Assembly (NCBI RefSeq): GCF_000725495.1
Contig: NZ_JNZD01000053.1
Location: 1-14,336 of the forward strand
From: Streptomyces aureus
GTDB taxonomy: Bacteria > Actinomycetota > Actinomycetes > Streptomycetales > Streptomycetaceae
DNA length: 14,336 nucleotides
Direction: 5' to 3'
The position numbers were made by a program, and so were the translations under genes. The notes beneath the pieces were generated by a model that had not been told where the DNA came from, ran no database searches, and saw only the letters and a program-made list of their open reading frames with translations. This document shows positions 5,825 to 13,948 of the stretch, piece by piece (positions within the stretch are counted from its first letter, which is position 1; each line of letters opens with the position of its first letter).

Positions 5825-8800
5825 TTGCACCCCAGACCATGGTTCCGCCTACCCCCGGCACGAAGATCGCGGAAGCGCACCTCCGCCGTCACCTCAGCGG
5901 CTGCGTTGGCCGTTCTGGCCGCTCTCGCGGTGCAGCCCGGTTCGACCAGACCGAGCAACGAGCCGGTAGCCGACTCCTATCCCTGGTACGACGACACCAC
6001 TGCCGAGCAACTGCGCCAGGATCAGTGCCTGATGGCCGACGTACTGCGTCTCGGCGGTCCGTCGATGGCCGTGACCGCGCAGGACGGCCTCAACCAGACA
6101 CCGGACAGGCTGCACGTCCTGGCCGACCGCAAGAACTGGGAACGGACACCGCTCGCCGTCGCGTACAAGAACGACCGCGATGCGGCGGGCAAGGAGCTGG
6201 ATGCCCTTTCCGCTCAGCGCGACGGGTGGAAGAAGCCTCTGGACGGTCTTGCGACTCCGGGCGGATTCACCGACACCGACTTCCACCAGCCGCCTGACGG
6301 CGACAAGAGCTTCTATTCCCAGACCGGTCTGTCCGCCTGGGTCGCCGACCGGTTCTGGAAGACCGACTCCGACTTCTACGACGACGCCACCCCGAAGGCC
6401 GTCGACGACACTCTCAAGGCCGTCGACCAAGTGGGAAACCCCCTCTACGGGAAGGACCCCGATCCCGCCGGGACGACGCAGGCGGAATGGAATCGCGCGC
6501 TCGCCGAGCGCAGCGCCTTCCAATGGATGCACGGGGGTCCCGCGGCGAACGCCGGCGCGGACGACGCCCGTCTCTTCCTGTCCTCCGGCGGCTTCCCGCA
6601 CAGCGCGCCCCAGCCGGGCACGCCGGAGTACCGCATCGCCGTCGAGGACGTGAAGTCCCGCTTCGCCACATGTGGTTGGCGGGATCCCATCGACCCGGAC
6701 GGTGTGCTGGCCGACATCACCTCCACGGCGGCCGGTGAGTGGCAGCAGGAGATCACGTCGCAGGCCGCTCAGCGCAATCAGATCCTGGGCGCGAACAAGG
6801 ACGCGGTCAGCGCCCTGTCCAAGGGCGCGAAGGCTTTGAGCGACATGCTGGGCCAGTCCTGGAGCGCTGACCATCTGACCCGGTGGCAGGACTACTGGAT
6901 GCCGGGCGGTCTGGGCTGGGTGGGCGACAGTCCCGCCGTCATCGAGGTGCACGCCGCGAAGGACAAGTGCCTCGACGTCCAGGGCGGCAAGAAGGACAAC
7001 GGCACGCCGGTCCAGGTCTACACGTGCAACGGCTCGGCAGCGCAGAAGTGGGTGCTCCTGGGCAGCGAGGACAAACTGCACCTGCAGAACGTCAATTCGC
7101 TCAAGTGCCTGGACGTGGCAGGGAACGACACGGCGAACGGGACGAAGATCCAGATCTCGTCGTGCAAGGAGTCCCCGTCCCAGACCTGGGCGTCCGAACT
7201 GCGCGGCGCCACCAGTCTGAAGAGTGTCGGCACGGGTAAGTGCCTGGACCTGCACACCTTCGACAACGGCAACGACGCCAAGCTCTACACCTGCAACGAC
7301 AGCGCCGCGCAGCAGTTCGACATCAAGCCGTCCGGCCACAACGGCACTGGGCAGCTGGACTACCCGGACAAGGCGCAGTTCGACAAGGCGAAGACCGGTG
7401 TCGCCGCCGCGCAGGCCGGGGCCAAGAAGCAGCTCGCTGTCCTGAAGACCCAGCTGGCCGCCGTGCAGAAGGCTTCGGCCACCTCCGACACAGCCGTCCA
7501 GGCCGCCTACGACATCGCCGACGCCAATGGGGCGCCGCGTGGCCGTGGTCTGCTCGTCGGGCAGCAGAAGGACCAGGTCACCAAGGGTGCCGCCGCCGCT
7601 CTCGCAGCGCTGGTGAAGGCGGGTGAGACGGCCGAGTCGGCCACCCGTGCCTCCGCCGGTGACAGTGCGACTCTCGCGCAACGGGCGCTGGCCCAGGCCG
7701 CCCAGTCGAAGGCGGAGTTCCGCAAGAAGGCCGCCGAGACGGCCGAGCTTCAGGCGAAGGCCGCTGCCGACGCCGCGAAGGTGCACCGGGACAACGCCAA
7801 GAAGGACAAGGAGACCGCACAGGCCAAGCTCGCCGACGCGCTGAAGGCAGAAGGTGACGCCAAGGCGGCGGCCGCCGACGCGCACGCCAAGCGGCTCAAG
7901 GCGGAGGCCGAGGAGAAGACGGCCAAGGCGGAGAAGGAGACGGCTGCCGTCAAGCGGTCCGAGGCCGCCAAGCACCGTAAGAACGCCGAGTCCGAGGCGA
8001 CGAAGGCGAAGGACGCCAAGGACAAGGCAGAGACCGCGGAGAAGACGGCCGGGGACCGGCGCGACGACGCGGTCAAGGCGAAGGACCACGCCAAGTCTCT
8101 GCGCGACGACGCCTGGGACGCCGAGCAGAAGGCCGACGCCGCCCGCGCCAAGGCGGACGCCAAAGACGCCTACGCCGACTCCCTGGATTCCGGTGACGCG
8201 GCAACCGCGGCCCGGGCTGCCGCGAATGACGCCGACAAGGCTGCCGACGACGCCGAAACGGCAGCGACCAAGGCCCGCTCCGAGGCCGACGCCGCCACCA
8301 AGGCGGCAGCCGACGCGGACGCCGCGGCCACCCGCGCCGAGGCCGCAGCCAAACGAGCCCGCTCCGACGCCGACGCCGCCCAGGCCGACAAGCTGAAGGC
8401 CGACGCCGCCGTCAAGACCGCCACCAGCGCGGTCGCCGACGCCATCAAGGCATCCAAGGACGCCTCTGCCGAGGCCAAGGACGCGGTCAAACTCGCCGAC
8501 GAGGTGAAACAGCACGCCAAGGACGCCAAGACGCAGGCCGACGACGCCAACGCGGAAGCCACCAAAGCAGTCGCAGCCGCGGCGAAGGCCGCCGGCTACT
8601 CCTACGTCACGGCCCAGGCCGCAGTCGACGCCGGCGCAGCCGCCGAACGGGTCGCCGACCCGGCCAACGACGCCATCCAGCTCGGCTCCGCCTATGTCGA
8701 CACCGACTCCGCCGCCGGTCTCGTCGTCCTGACCGGGCAGGGCTCGAAGACGATCGCCGAACAGCAGCAGGCGGTCGCCGAGGCCCACGCCACGAACGCC

Positions 8801-10384
8801 GCCGCTGCGGCCAAGGCCGCCAAGAACCTCGCCGAACAGGCCAAGGGCGACTCCAAGGAGGCCTACCAGCACGCGGCCAACGCGGCCGGATACGCGGCGG
8901 ACGCCCGCACGTACTCGAAGGACGCCCTCGGCTACGCCGCAGGTGCAGCCAAGGCCGCCGCCTCCGCCGCGGCCTCACTGGCCCGCACCATCGACTACGA
9001 CACGCAGGCCACCGCCGACGCCGGCGCCGCCGACAAGGCGGCCGACAACGCCGAGGGCTACGCCAAGGACGCCCGCGACAGCGCCGACGCCGCCGAACTC
9101 GACGCCTCCGCTGCCCGAGCGGCTGCCACCCAGGCCGAACAGGACGCCAAGGACGCCCGAGCCGCCGCCACCCGCGCCGACACCGCTGCGACCGAAGCCG
9201 AACAGGCGGCCAAGGACGCCGACAAATACGCCGAGGAAGCCCAGGAAGCGGCGGACAGGGCCGAGAAGGCGGAGAAGGCGAAGCAGATCAACGCCGGAAC
9301 CGTCCCCGACGAGAACGGTCACTCGATCGGCAACGTCTTCCACGTCATCGACCACATCGAGAAGATCGGCGATCCGGAGGTCGTCAGCAAGACCGGAGGC
9401 TGCGACCACTGGTGGGACCACCTCGCCTACAAGGGCAACTGCACGATCACCTCGAAGATCAAGTACAAGGCTGTCGTCGACCTGTACCTGTGCAGTGCCG
9501 AGGGCATCGACCCGCAGAAGCTCATGTGCCCGACCGAGGCCACCACGTATCTCGGCGAGATCACAACCGACGAACAGTCCCAGGAGGTCACGCACACCAT
9601 CACGATCGCCGAGTGGCAGGACGGCGTCGATCCGATCGACATCCTCTTCGGCAGCTGGATCAAGTGCGCCCAGAAGTTCACCTCCGGTTTCCAGAGCGGC
9701 AGCTGGACCGGATGCGCCTGGGCGTCCCTGGACGTCGCGAGTCTGTTCGCCGGCAAGCTCATCCAACCCATCGCGGATGCCGTCAAGGCAGCCGACGCCG
9801 CCGCAAGGACCGGCATCGGATTCGCCGACGCGTGGAAAGCCCTGCGCGCTCTCCCCTTGACCGACGAAGCCATCGCCAGTATCGGCGCCAAGGTCCTCCA
9901 GGAACTGGGCGAGGCGTGCGGCAAGCCCCGCGTCGCCGCTCTCGCACGCACCGCCGGAGGCGAGTTTTGCTGGGTCGAGCTCGGTGGGCCCGGCAGATGG
10001 TTTACGGAGAAGGAGTCGATGCAATCAGCCGACGCTGCCTATCAGCGTGCCGTGACAGACGGGGTGCCCGAAGGCTTCGTGTACAAGGTTCCCGCCTCCA
10101 CACCGAGTGGCTTCGTCAAGTTCGACGGATACAAGAACGGAACACTCATCGATGCCAAGAACTTGCACTATCCCGACAATTTCGTCAACCCGAGCACAGG
10201 TAAGCTCAAGTTTCCCACCGCGGAGACCGCAACGATGAAGAAACAGGTCGCGGCAGCCAATGGGGTGCCCGTCGTGTGGTATATGAACAATGAGAGAACT
10301 GCCACTGCTTTGCGACTCTGGGCGATCGATAACGACGTCAAGGGAATCGAGTTCGTGTTCAGGCCCGTCCCGATCACGGGCTGA
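5825..10384 (+). CDS. Secreted polymorphic toxin: ricin-type lectin, Ala-rich coiled coil, Tox-REase-5 nuclease
   Basis: The product has 1,519 residues. The N-terminus has a basic stretch (RRSRKRT, 13-19) and a hydrophobic run (about 21-36), fitting a Sec signal or membrane anchor. Residues about 50-365 are unrecognised. A ricin-type beta-trefoil spans about 371-501, with three KCLDV/L repeats and AAQKW, SQTW and AAQQF motifs; such folds bind sugars. Residues about 513-1155 are an Ala/Lys/Asp-rich coiled coil, probably a long stalk. A pre-toxin region with several cysteines follows (C1194 onwards). The end (about 1398-1517) matches Tox-REase-5, a restriction-endonuclease-fold DNase: AAYQRAVTDG, FDGY with D1434, IDAK with D1443 and K1445, and a Gln in KKQVAAANGVPVVWY. 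Known proteins of this build kill neighbouring cells by delivering the C-terminal domain. The start is TTG 5825, weakly supported. GC content drops in the last about 400 bases, suggesting an exchanged toxin tip. The immunity gene follows. Confidence 0.85.
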   Translation: MHPRPWFRLPPARRSRKRTSAVTSAAALAVLAALAVQPGSTRPSNEPVADSYPWYDDTTAEQLRQDQCLMADVLRLGGPSMAVTAQDGLNQTPDRLHVLADRKNWERTPLAVAYKNDRDAAGKELDALSAQRDGWKKPLDGLATPGGFTDTDFHQPPDGDKSFYSQTGLSAWVADRFWKTDSDFYDDATPKAVDDTLKAVDQVGNPLYGKDPDPAGTTQAEWNRALAERSAFQWMHGGPAANAGADDARLFLSSGGFPHSAPQPGTPEYRIAVEDVKSRFATCGWRDPIDPDGVLADITSTAAGEWQQEITSQAAQRNQILGANKDAVSALSKGAKALSDMLGQSWSADHLTRWQDYWMPGGLGWVGDSPAVIEVHAAKDKCLDVQGGKKDNGTPVQVYTCNGSAAQKWVLLGSEDKLHLQNVNSLKCLDVAGNDTANGTKIQISSCKESPSQTWASELRGATSLKSVGTGKCLDLHTFDNGNDAKLYTCNDSAAQQFDIKPSGHNGTGQLDYPDKAQFDKAKTGVAAAQAGAKKQLAVLKTQLAAVQKASATSDTAVQAAYDIADANGAPRGRGLLVGQQKDQVTKGAAAALAALVKAGETAESATRASAGDSATLAQRALAQAAQSKAEFRKKAAETAELQAKAAADAAKVHRDNAKKDKETAQAKLADALKAEGDAKAAAADAHAKRLKAEAEEKTAKAEKETAAVKRSEAAKHRKNAESEATKAKDAKDKAETAEKTAGDRRDDAVKAKDHAKSLRDDAWDAEQKADAARAKADAKDAYADSLDSGDAATAARAAANDADKAADDAETAATKARSEADAATKAAADADAAATRAEAAAKRARSDADAAQADKLKADAAVKTATSAVADAIKASKDASAEAKDAVKLADEVKQHAKDAKTQADDANAEATKAVAAAAKAAGYSYVTAQAAVDAGAAAERVADPANDAIQLGSAYVDTDSAAGLVVLTGQGSKTIAEQQQAVAEAHATNAAAAAKAAKNLAEQAKGDSKEAYQHAANAAGYAADARTYSKDALGYAAGAAKAAASAAASLARTIDYDTQATADAGAADKAADNAEGYAKDARDSADAAELDASAARAAATQAEQDAKDARAAATRADTAATEAEQAAKDADKYAEEAQEAADRAEKAEKAKQINAGTVPDENGHSIGNVFHVIDHIEKIGDPEVVSKTGGCDHWWDHLAYKGNCTITSKIKYKAVVDLYLCSAEGIDPQKLMCPTEATTYLGEITTDEQSQEVTHTITIAEWQDGVDPIDILFGSWIKCAQKFTSGFQSGSWTGCAWASLDVASLFAGKLIQPIADAVKAADAAARTGIGFADAWKALRALPLTDEAIASIGAKVLQELGEACGKPRVAALARTAGGEFCWVELGGPGRWFTEKESMQSADAAYQRAVTDGVPEGFVYKVPASTPSGFVKFDGYKNGTLIDAKNLHYPDNFVNPSTGKLKFPTAETATMKKQVAAANGVPVVWYMNNERTATALRLWAIDNDVKGIEFVFRPVPITG

Positions 10385-10389
10385 ATGAT

Positions 10390-10423
10390 GGGTGTCTCTC
10401 TTCCTGCAGGGAGGGGGACACCC
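10390..10423 (+). terminator. Perfect 15-bp hairpin between toxin and immunity genes
   Basis: Bases 10390-10404 pair without a mismatch (G-T pairs allowed) with 10409-10423 around the loop TGCA, starting 6 nt after the toxin stop. The outer part is GGGTGTC/GACACCC. A pyrimidine-rich stretch, GTCGTCTTTCT, follows. This has the look of an intrinsic terminator or attenuator. It may lower read-through into the immunity gene, or protect the 3' end of the toxin message. Confidence 0.7.
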
Positions 10424-10452
10424 GTCGTCTTTCTAGCGGCAAGAGGAGTAAA

Positions 10453-10854
10453 ATGAGTTACAGCCTGGGGATTTATAAGTTCGTGGACGGTGAACTTGTT
10501 CCGCCTGACATGAATGCGGTGGAGGCGGTCCTTGCTCCATATGGTGCCGTGCCCGGGAAAGCGACGGCCGACGGTATGGAATTCTGGATCCGCGCGGCTG
10601 ACGGCGGCGAAGCCGAGCTGTGTGTCTCCGGCAACATGGTCGGGGTCGAGCGCCCTGCCCTGGGGGAGATCCGCGGCGTCATCGCTGAACTTGCCGACAG
10701 GATCGGTGCGGGCGTTCTCACTCCCCGTGGCACGTTCCTCTTTCGTGAGGACAGCCGAAGTCACCTGCCCGAGGGGATGGAGAGCGATTCCGTCTTCGTT
10801 TCCGAGATCACTCGCGAAGCCCTTGAAGAGGTCGAGGCTCGGACGGCTGACTGA
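10453..10854 (+). CDS. Probable immunity protein for the Tox-REase-5 toxin
   Basis: This is a 133-residue acidic protein, without signal peptide or membrane helix, starting at ATG 10453. A clear ribosome binding site AGAGGAG (10442-10448) lies 4 nt upstream. It begins MSYSLGIYKFVDGELVPP and ends with an acidic helix, ALEEVEARTAD. I do not recognise the family by motif. Position is the main evidence: it lies 68 bp downstream of a nuclease-tipped polymorphic toxin on the same strand, exactly where immunity genes are found. Its acidic nature fits a blocker of a DNA-binding nuclease surface. It would act in the cytoplasm of the producing cell. Base composition is lower in GC than the toxin stalk and similar to the toxin tip, consistent with the tip and immunity gene being inherited together. 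Confidence 0.65.
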   Translation: MSYSLGIYKFVDGELVPPDMNAVEAVLAPYGAVPGKATADGMEFWIRAADGGEAELCVSGNMVGVERPALGEIRGVIAELADRIGAGVLTPRGTFLFREDSRSHLPEGMESDSVFVSEITREALEEVEARTAD

Positions 10855-10890
10855 GGTCTCCTGAGCGGCCGTGTCCGGAAGAGCCCGCAC

Positions 10891-11103
10891 AAGACACCTG
10901 GCATTGATCGGCGCGATATCGACATCACCAGCATCGCCTCGGCATACGGCATTTCCGCCACCCGCATCGACACACTCGCCGCACTGATAGCGGCAGTGAC
11001 AGCCGCGCTCGCCATGGACGAGCCGCACCTGATCGAGGTACCCCAGCAGCCACTGACCGCCGAGCTGCTGCAGTCCCGCCCACGACCTGCCCCGATCCCA
11101 TGA
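10891..11103 (+). pseudogene. C-terminal relic of a thiamine-diphosphate decarboxylase (benzoylformate decarboxylase-like)
   Basis: The plus-strand frame ending at TGA 11101-11103 reads KTPGIDRRDIDITSIASAYG, then SATRIDTLAALIAAVTAAL, then DEPHLIEVP and a Pro-rich tail. This matches the end of the C-terminal domain of ThDP enzymes such as benzoylformate decarboxylase or acetolactate synthase, where a PG-x-D-x-x-x-I-D-F-x-x-L-A-x-x-Y-G segment precedes a P-x-L-I-E-V strand. The rest of an enzyme of more than 500 residues is missing, so this is a decayed fragment with no function of its own. The upstream breakpoint lies at about 10860-10890, directly after the immunity gene. Confidence 0.6.
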
Positions 11104-11120
11104 TCACCGGCTTAGCGTTA

Positions 11121-11208
11121 ACCGCTGTACCGCTGTACCGCTGTACCGCTGTACCGCTGTACCGCTGTACCGCTGTACCGCTGTACCGCTGTACCGCTGT
11201 ACCGCTGT
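11121..11208. repeat. Eleven perfect tandem copies of an 8-bp unit (ACCGCTGT)
   Basis: ACCGCTGT is repeated 11 times without a single mismatch across 88 bp. The unit is not a multiple of three, so every frame cycles through the same 8-residue string (TAVPLYRC on plus, TAVQRYSG on minus) and none has a stop codon. The array lies 17 bp after the stop of the decarboxylase relic and directly before the open part of the SUKH-like gene. Perfect identity points to recent expansion by slippage. It is not a CRISPR array because there are no spacers. Confidence 0.97.
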
Positions 11209-11639
11209 GCCCCAAGGCCGGGTTCGTTGGCGACGGTGCCGGCGGCACGTTCTTCTTCTGCGGTGAAGGTGGCGAGGAACGTCCGATCCTCTATGCCGAC
11301 TCCGAAGGAGGTGCGGCTCTGGTTGCCATCGGCCTGGCCGAGCTTCTGCTGGTCGTCCCGTGGTGGCGAGACTGCCAGGCGTTCACGGACGAGGAGAGCC
11401 GCGAGCTGGAGGCTGAGTAGCTGGAGGACATGCCGGACCTCGCGGCCAGGAGGGACCGTGCTGCCGCAGCCCTTGGCCTCGGTCTTCCGGGTCAGGACGA
11501 GGTCCGGGCTCGCTTGAGAGAGGTGGCCACCCGGCTGGGGGGGGAAGACTTCGTTTTGATCTTCATGCCGGAGGGACACCCCTACGAGCGCTTTTCACAG
11601 TCTGAGGCTCAGGCTGCGGCGAGCCGCTGGAGTGGCTGA
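11209..11639 (+). pseudogene. SUKH/SMI1-KNR4-like gene remnant, broken by the repeat and an amber codon
   Basis: One plus-strand frame reads GFVGDGAGGTFFFCGEGG, then ERPILYADSEGGAALVAIGL, PWWRDCQAF and a Glu-rich helix to a TAG at 11418-11420. It then continues in the same frame with LEDMPDLAARRDRAAAALGL and stops at 11637-11639. The G-D-G-A-G-G-x-F-F-F and later small-helix pattern resembles Streptomyces proteins of the SUKH type, many of which are immunity proteins, but the match is by eye. The part before the tandem repeat does not look like the same gene, so the N-terminus seems lost. With the current copy number, ATG 11100 is in frame with this sequence through the repeat. The simplest view is a decayed orphan immunity gene. 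Confidence 0.5.
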
Positions 11640-12043
11640 GCCTCGAAGGTTCGCTGATCGCGTATGAGGGCCCATAGGACATCAAGGCGTCGCCGAGCGA
11701 GGGTGAGGATCGCCTGCTTGTGGCTCTTGCCCTCGGCCCGTTTGCGGTCGTAGAAGGGCTTCGAGGTTAGACAAAAGCGGACTGCGATCTGGGCGGATAG
11801 GTAGAAGACGCGCAGGAGTCGGCGGTGGTATCGGTGTGGTCGGTGCATGTTGCCGCTGATCCGGCTTGAGTCCTGTGGGACAGGCGCCAAACCAGCGACT
11901 CCGGCGAGTCGACCCGCGGTCCCGAAAGCATCCATGTCTCCGCCGGTGCAAGCGATGAACTCCGCCCCCAGCAACGGGCCCACGCCATCGGCATTTGAGG
12001 TGATCACATCATACCTATGGCGGAAGATCGCGAGAATTGAGCA
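11609..12043 (-). mobile_element. IS110-family transposase, C-terminal remnant
   Basis: The minus strand encodes the C-terminal Transposase_20-type half of an IS110/IS116 transposase. Visible are ITSNADGVGPLLGAEFIA (the helix-hairpin-like P/D-G-V-G-P motif), TGGDMDAF, RLAGVAGLAPVPQDSSRISG, HRPHRYHRRLLRVFYLSAQ, FYDRKRAEGKSHKQAILTLA and a final RRRLDVLWALIRD. The N-terminal DEDD catalytic domain is absent: the frame is closed by a stop at 12044-12046, with only about 12 related-looking residues before the G-V-G-P motif. The element cannot transpose by itself. IS110 elements lack long terminal inverted repeats, so the ends cannot be defined here. The reading frame runs out into flanking DNA and ends within the 3' end of the SUKH-like relic. 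Confidence 0.85.
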
Positions 12044-12069
12044 TCATCTGAGCAAGATCTGATCTGCTG

Positions 12070-12190
12070 TCAGTGGGTAAGCTTCAGGCAGACCTCGATG
12101 ATGGTGAAGGAGTTAGAGTTCCACCTCCCGGCAACCAAGTTGGCGAGACTCTCGAGCTTCAAGAAGAAGTTTATGTAGAAGTATGAGGTA
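12070..12190 (-). pseudogene. Possible C-terminal gene fragment of unknown origin
   Basis: The minus strand has a short open stretch ending at TGA 12070-12072 with G or C at most third positions. It reads TSYFYINFFLKLESLANL, then VAGRWNSNSF and TIIEVCLKLTH. The residues (Ile, Asn, Phe, Tyr, Lys) are unlike the Arg/Ala-rich shadows of real genes in this DNA, so it may be the tail of a lost gene beside the IS110 remnant. No start or family is recognisable. Confidence 0.2.
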
Positions 12191-12248
12191 TGTGCAGCCC
12201 GACGGCGCAACCCGATAACCCTGCGGCGTCGTTCGCCAGATCGAGCGC

Positions 12249-12737
12249 TCAGCCTGAGGCGCCCTCCAGCGGAAGGTGGTCTCGGAAGTACTGCGAATCC
12301 AGCCACTCCTCCTTTACGAAGGGCGGACGTGTCAGGCGAGCTTCCCCGACCTTCTGCGAGCGCAGAAGAACCCCGAGACCAGTCAGGGAAAGCGAGTCGT
12401 CGGGCGTATAGAGCACCCAGTTCCCATGCTCCGCAGCGCGATCCAGCAGGAACTGCTGGCCCTGCTCCGGATCGCTTCCCGCCAGCGGGAAGCCAGACAG
12501 GAAGACCTGCGGACCGGCGACCGCATCCACCGCAACGCAGGCGAGCTTGTCCGCCTCGTGGAACGCTTTCACCCCATCCGGGAAGTCCTCCTGGGCATAC
12601 GGACCGCCAACCCGTTCCTGCGGTCCAGGGACCAAAAGTGCCTGGGCGACCTCGGCTGGAGACATCCCGAACTGCAACGGACCCACACCGGCTCCCGACC
12701 GCCGCTCCCAGCACTCCCGCTCCGCATCCACGCCCAT
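12249..12737 (-). CDS. Hypothetical 162-residue protein, possible orphan immunity protein
   Basis: The start is ATG 12737, because AGGAG (12745-12749) sits 7 nt before it and recognisable sequence begins there; the longer frame upstream looks non-coding. The protein begins MGVDAERECWERRSGAGVGP and continues with LQFGMSPAEV, then FHEADKLACVAVDAVAGPQV, and ends VKEEWLDSQYFRDHLPLEG. The G-V-G-P-L-x-F-G-M-S-P-x-E-V opening recurs in small actinomycete proteins that I cannot name further. It has no signal peptide or membrane helix, and alternating strands and loops suggest a small alpha/beta protein. It looks intact although its neighbours are decayed. Its size and its position downstream of a polymorphic toxin would fit an orphan immunity gene, but that is inference only. 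Confidence 0.65.
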   Translation of the reverse strand: MGVDAERECWERRSGAGVGPLQFGMSPAEVAQALLVPGPQERVGGPYAQEDFPDGVKAFHEADKLACVAVDAVAGPQVFLSGFPLAGSDPEQGQQFLLDRAAEHGNWVLYTPDDSLSLTGLGVLLRSQKVGEARLTRPPFVKEEWLDSQYFRDHLPLEGASG

Positions 12738-12914
12738 CCACCCACTCCTAGGTCCGACCGGTCCAGATCTGCTTCCGTTGCTCAGACCACATACACAGGG
12801 CAGGGGCCAAGATGCCAACTCAGCTGCACAAACGCCAACGGGAGTACTGCGCTCGGCCGGAGTCATTCTGAAACGATCGGTGAGACGGGCACGGACGTGT
12901 AGGGCCACCAGGCT

Positions 12915-13172
12915 GTGGTCGAAGACGGTGAGAGGTTGGCTCCGAGGCCTTGGGCTGGAGCTGCCACCGGGCTAGTGATCATGGCCCCGCAAGGTGTCGA
13001 CGGCGATACGGTCAGGCTCGGCCCCTGGTTCGCCAAGGCCCGCACCAAGCACCGCGACAGTCGGCTCCCCAAGGTTCACGCCCGCCTGGTTGCCGCGTTG
13101 TTCGACGGCGGCTGGACGACCGAGGGTGCCAGCCCGGCCGCGGCGGCGTATGCGCATGCCCACCCCGACTGA
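12915..13172 (+). pseudogene. Possible helicase-associated (HA) domain fragment
   Basis: The plus-strand frame ending at TGA 13170-13172 contains VRLGPWFAKARTKHRDSRLP followed by ARLVAALFDGGWTTEG. The layout L-G-x-W-x-x-x-x-R-x-x-x-R-x-x-x-L-P ... L ... G-W resembles one repeat of the helicase-associated domain found in tandem at the C-terminus of actinomycete helicase-like proteins. Only one unit is visible and the sequence before about 12970 does not continue it, so this would be the tail of a lost gene. A small independent gene starting at GTG 12915 (85 residues) cannot be excluded. Confidence 0.35.
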
Positions 13173-13284
13173 ACCCGACGCGACGCCGCTGCTCACGCCT
13201 TGTTTGAGGAGACTCACCGGCAGGGCGGTCAGCGCTCAGTACGCTCGCTGTTGGGCAGGCTGTTGTCGCCGCGGCGTGAGACGG

Positions 13285-13948
13285 TCAGTAGGGAGTGAGG
13301 CAGGCTTCGAGGGCGGCGCGCTGTTGTGGCGGCAGATGGTCGCCGAGGGGGACTTTGCGGGGGCTGTGGTCGCCCTCGCACAGCCAGCTCTGTTCGTCAT
13401 CGTCCAACCACCAGTCCTCGGCGCCCCACACGGGATGCCCCCGGAGCAGCTGTCGGGCCAACACCTCGCTCGCCTCGGGCGCACCTTGGGCGAGCGGAGC
13501 CTCGACCACCGCCGTCACGGCTTCCTCCTCAACTGCCGCGTTGCCGGGAACCGGCAGCAGAAGAAGGAGACGGGCGTGGGAGTCGGTGACGCCTGCCGCA
13601 CCCGGTGGTGCCTCCAGCAGCGCGGCGATCTCGGGCCAGCACAGCCCGGGGCCGTTGAGGTCCTGATCGTCGCTGGCCAGTAGTCCCTGGTCGTGAACTC
13701 CTCGCCGCTGTTGAAGTGCACGACGATCGCAGATCCGCCGGCCAGCGGCACCTGAACACGGGCCATGCCGACGGGTCGTGAAGTGTGTCCAGCATGGCGT
13801 CCGCGTCGCTCGTGTCCGATCCGAAGGCGTCCGGCGTGAACCCCTCAGCCAGGTCCGCCAAATACGCGGGCCGAAGGGCCGGCTCGTCCAGGAGCGGGTG
13901 TCCGTCCACGACGGGCGAGGCGGAGTACCAGTGCCGTGCCATCACCAT
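13285..13948 (-). pseudogene. Unnamed actinomycete gene broken by two frameshifts
   Basis: Three consecutive minus-strand frames join into one sensible protein of about 220 residues. Frame one starts at ATG 13948 (MVMARHWYSASPVVDGHPLL) and runs to about 13755 (DPSAWPVF). Frame two gives VQVPLAGGSAIVVHFNSGEE and FTTRDY, to about 13680. Frame three gives LASDDQDLNGPGLCWPEIAA, then WLDDDEQSWLCEGDHSP, and ends at the stop 13285. Each junction needs one added base to restore the frame, so two single-base deletions, or sequencing errors, explain it. The family is not recognised. The AUGGUGA overlap with the upstream small gene indicates translational coupling, and GGGGAGAG lies 10 nt before the ATG. 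Its place next to a toxin region would suit an immunity gene. Confidence 0.6.

Noticed and set aside
5894..8872. A 992-codon minus-strand open frame, and a similar 349-codon one at 8975-10024
   Set aside because: They are antisense shadows of the GC-rich toxin gene, with Leu/Gly/Val/Arg-rich composition and no domain. The plus-strand frame has clear domains.
11121..11208. CRISPR or origin iterons
   Set aside because: The units are contiguous 8-mers with no spacers, no cas genes and no replication gene nearby.
11609..12043. A complete, active IS110 insertion
   Set aside because: The catalytic N-terminal domain is missing and the frame is closed upstream at 12044-12046.
12070..12741. A 223-codon minus-strand frame
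   Set aside because: Most of it is a Gly/Arg-rich shadow of the 162-residue gene in another frame. Only its last about 40 codons look unusual and are listed separately.
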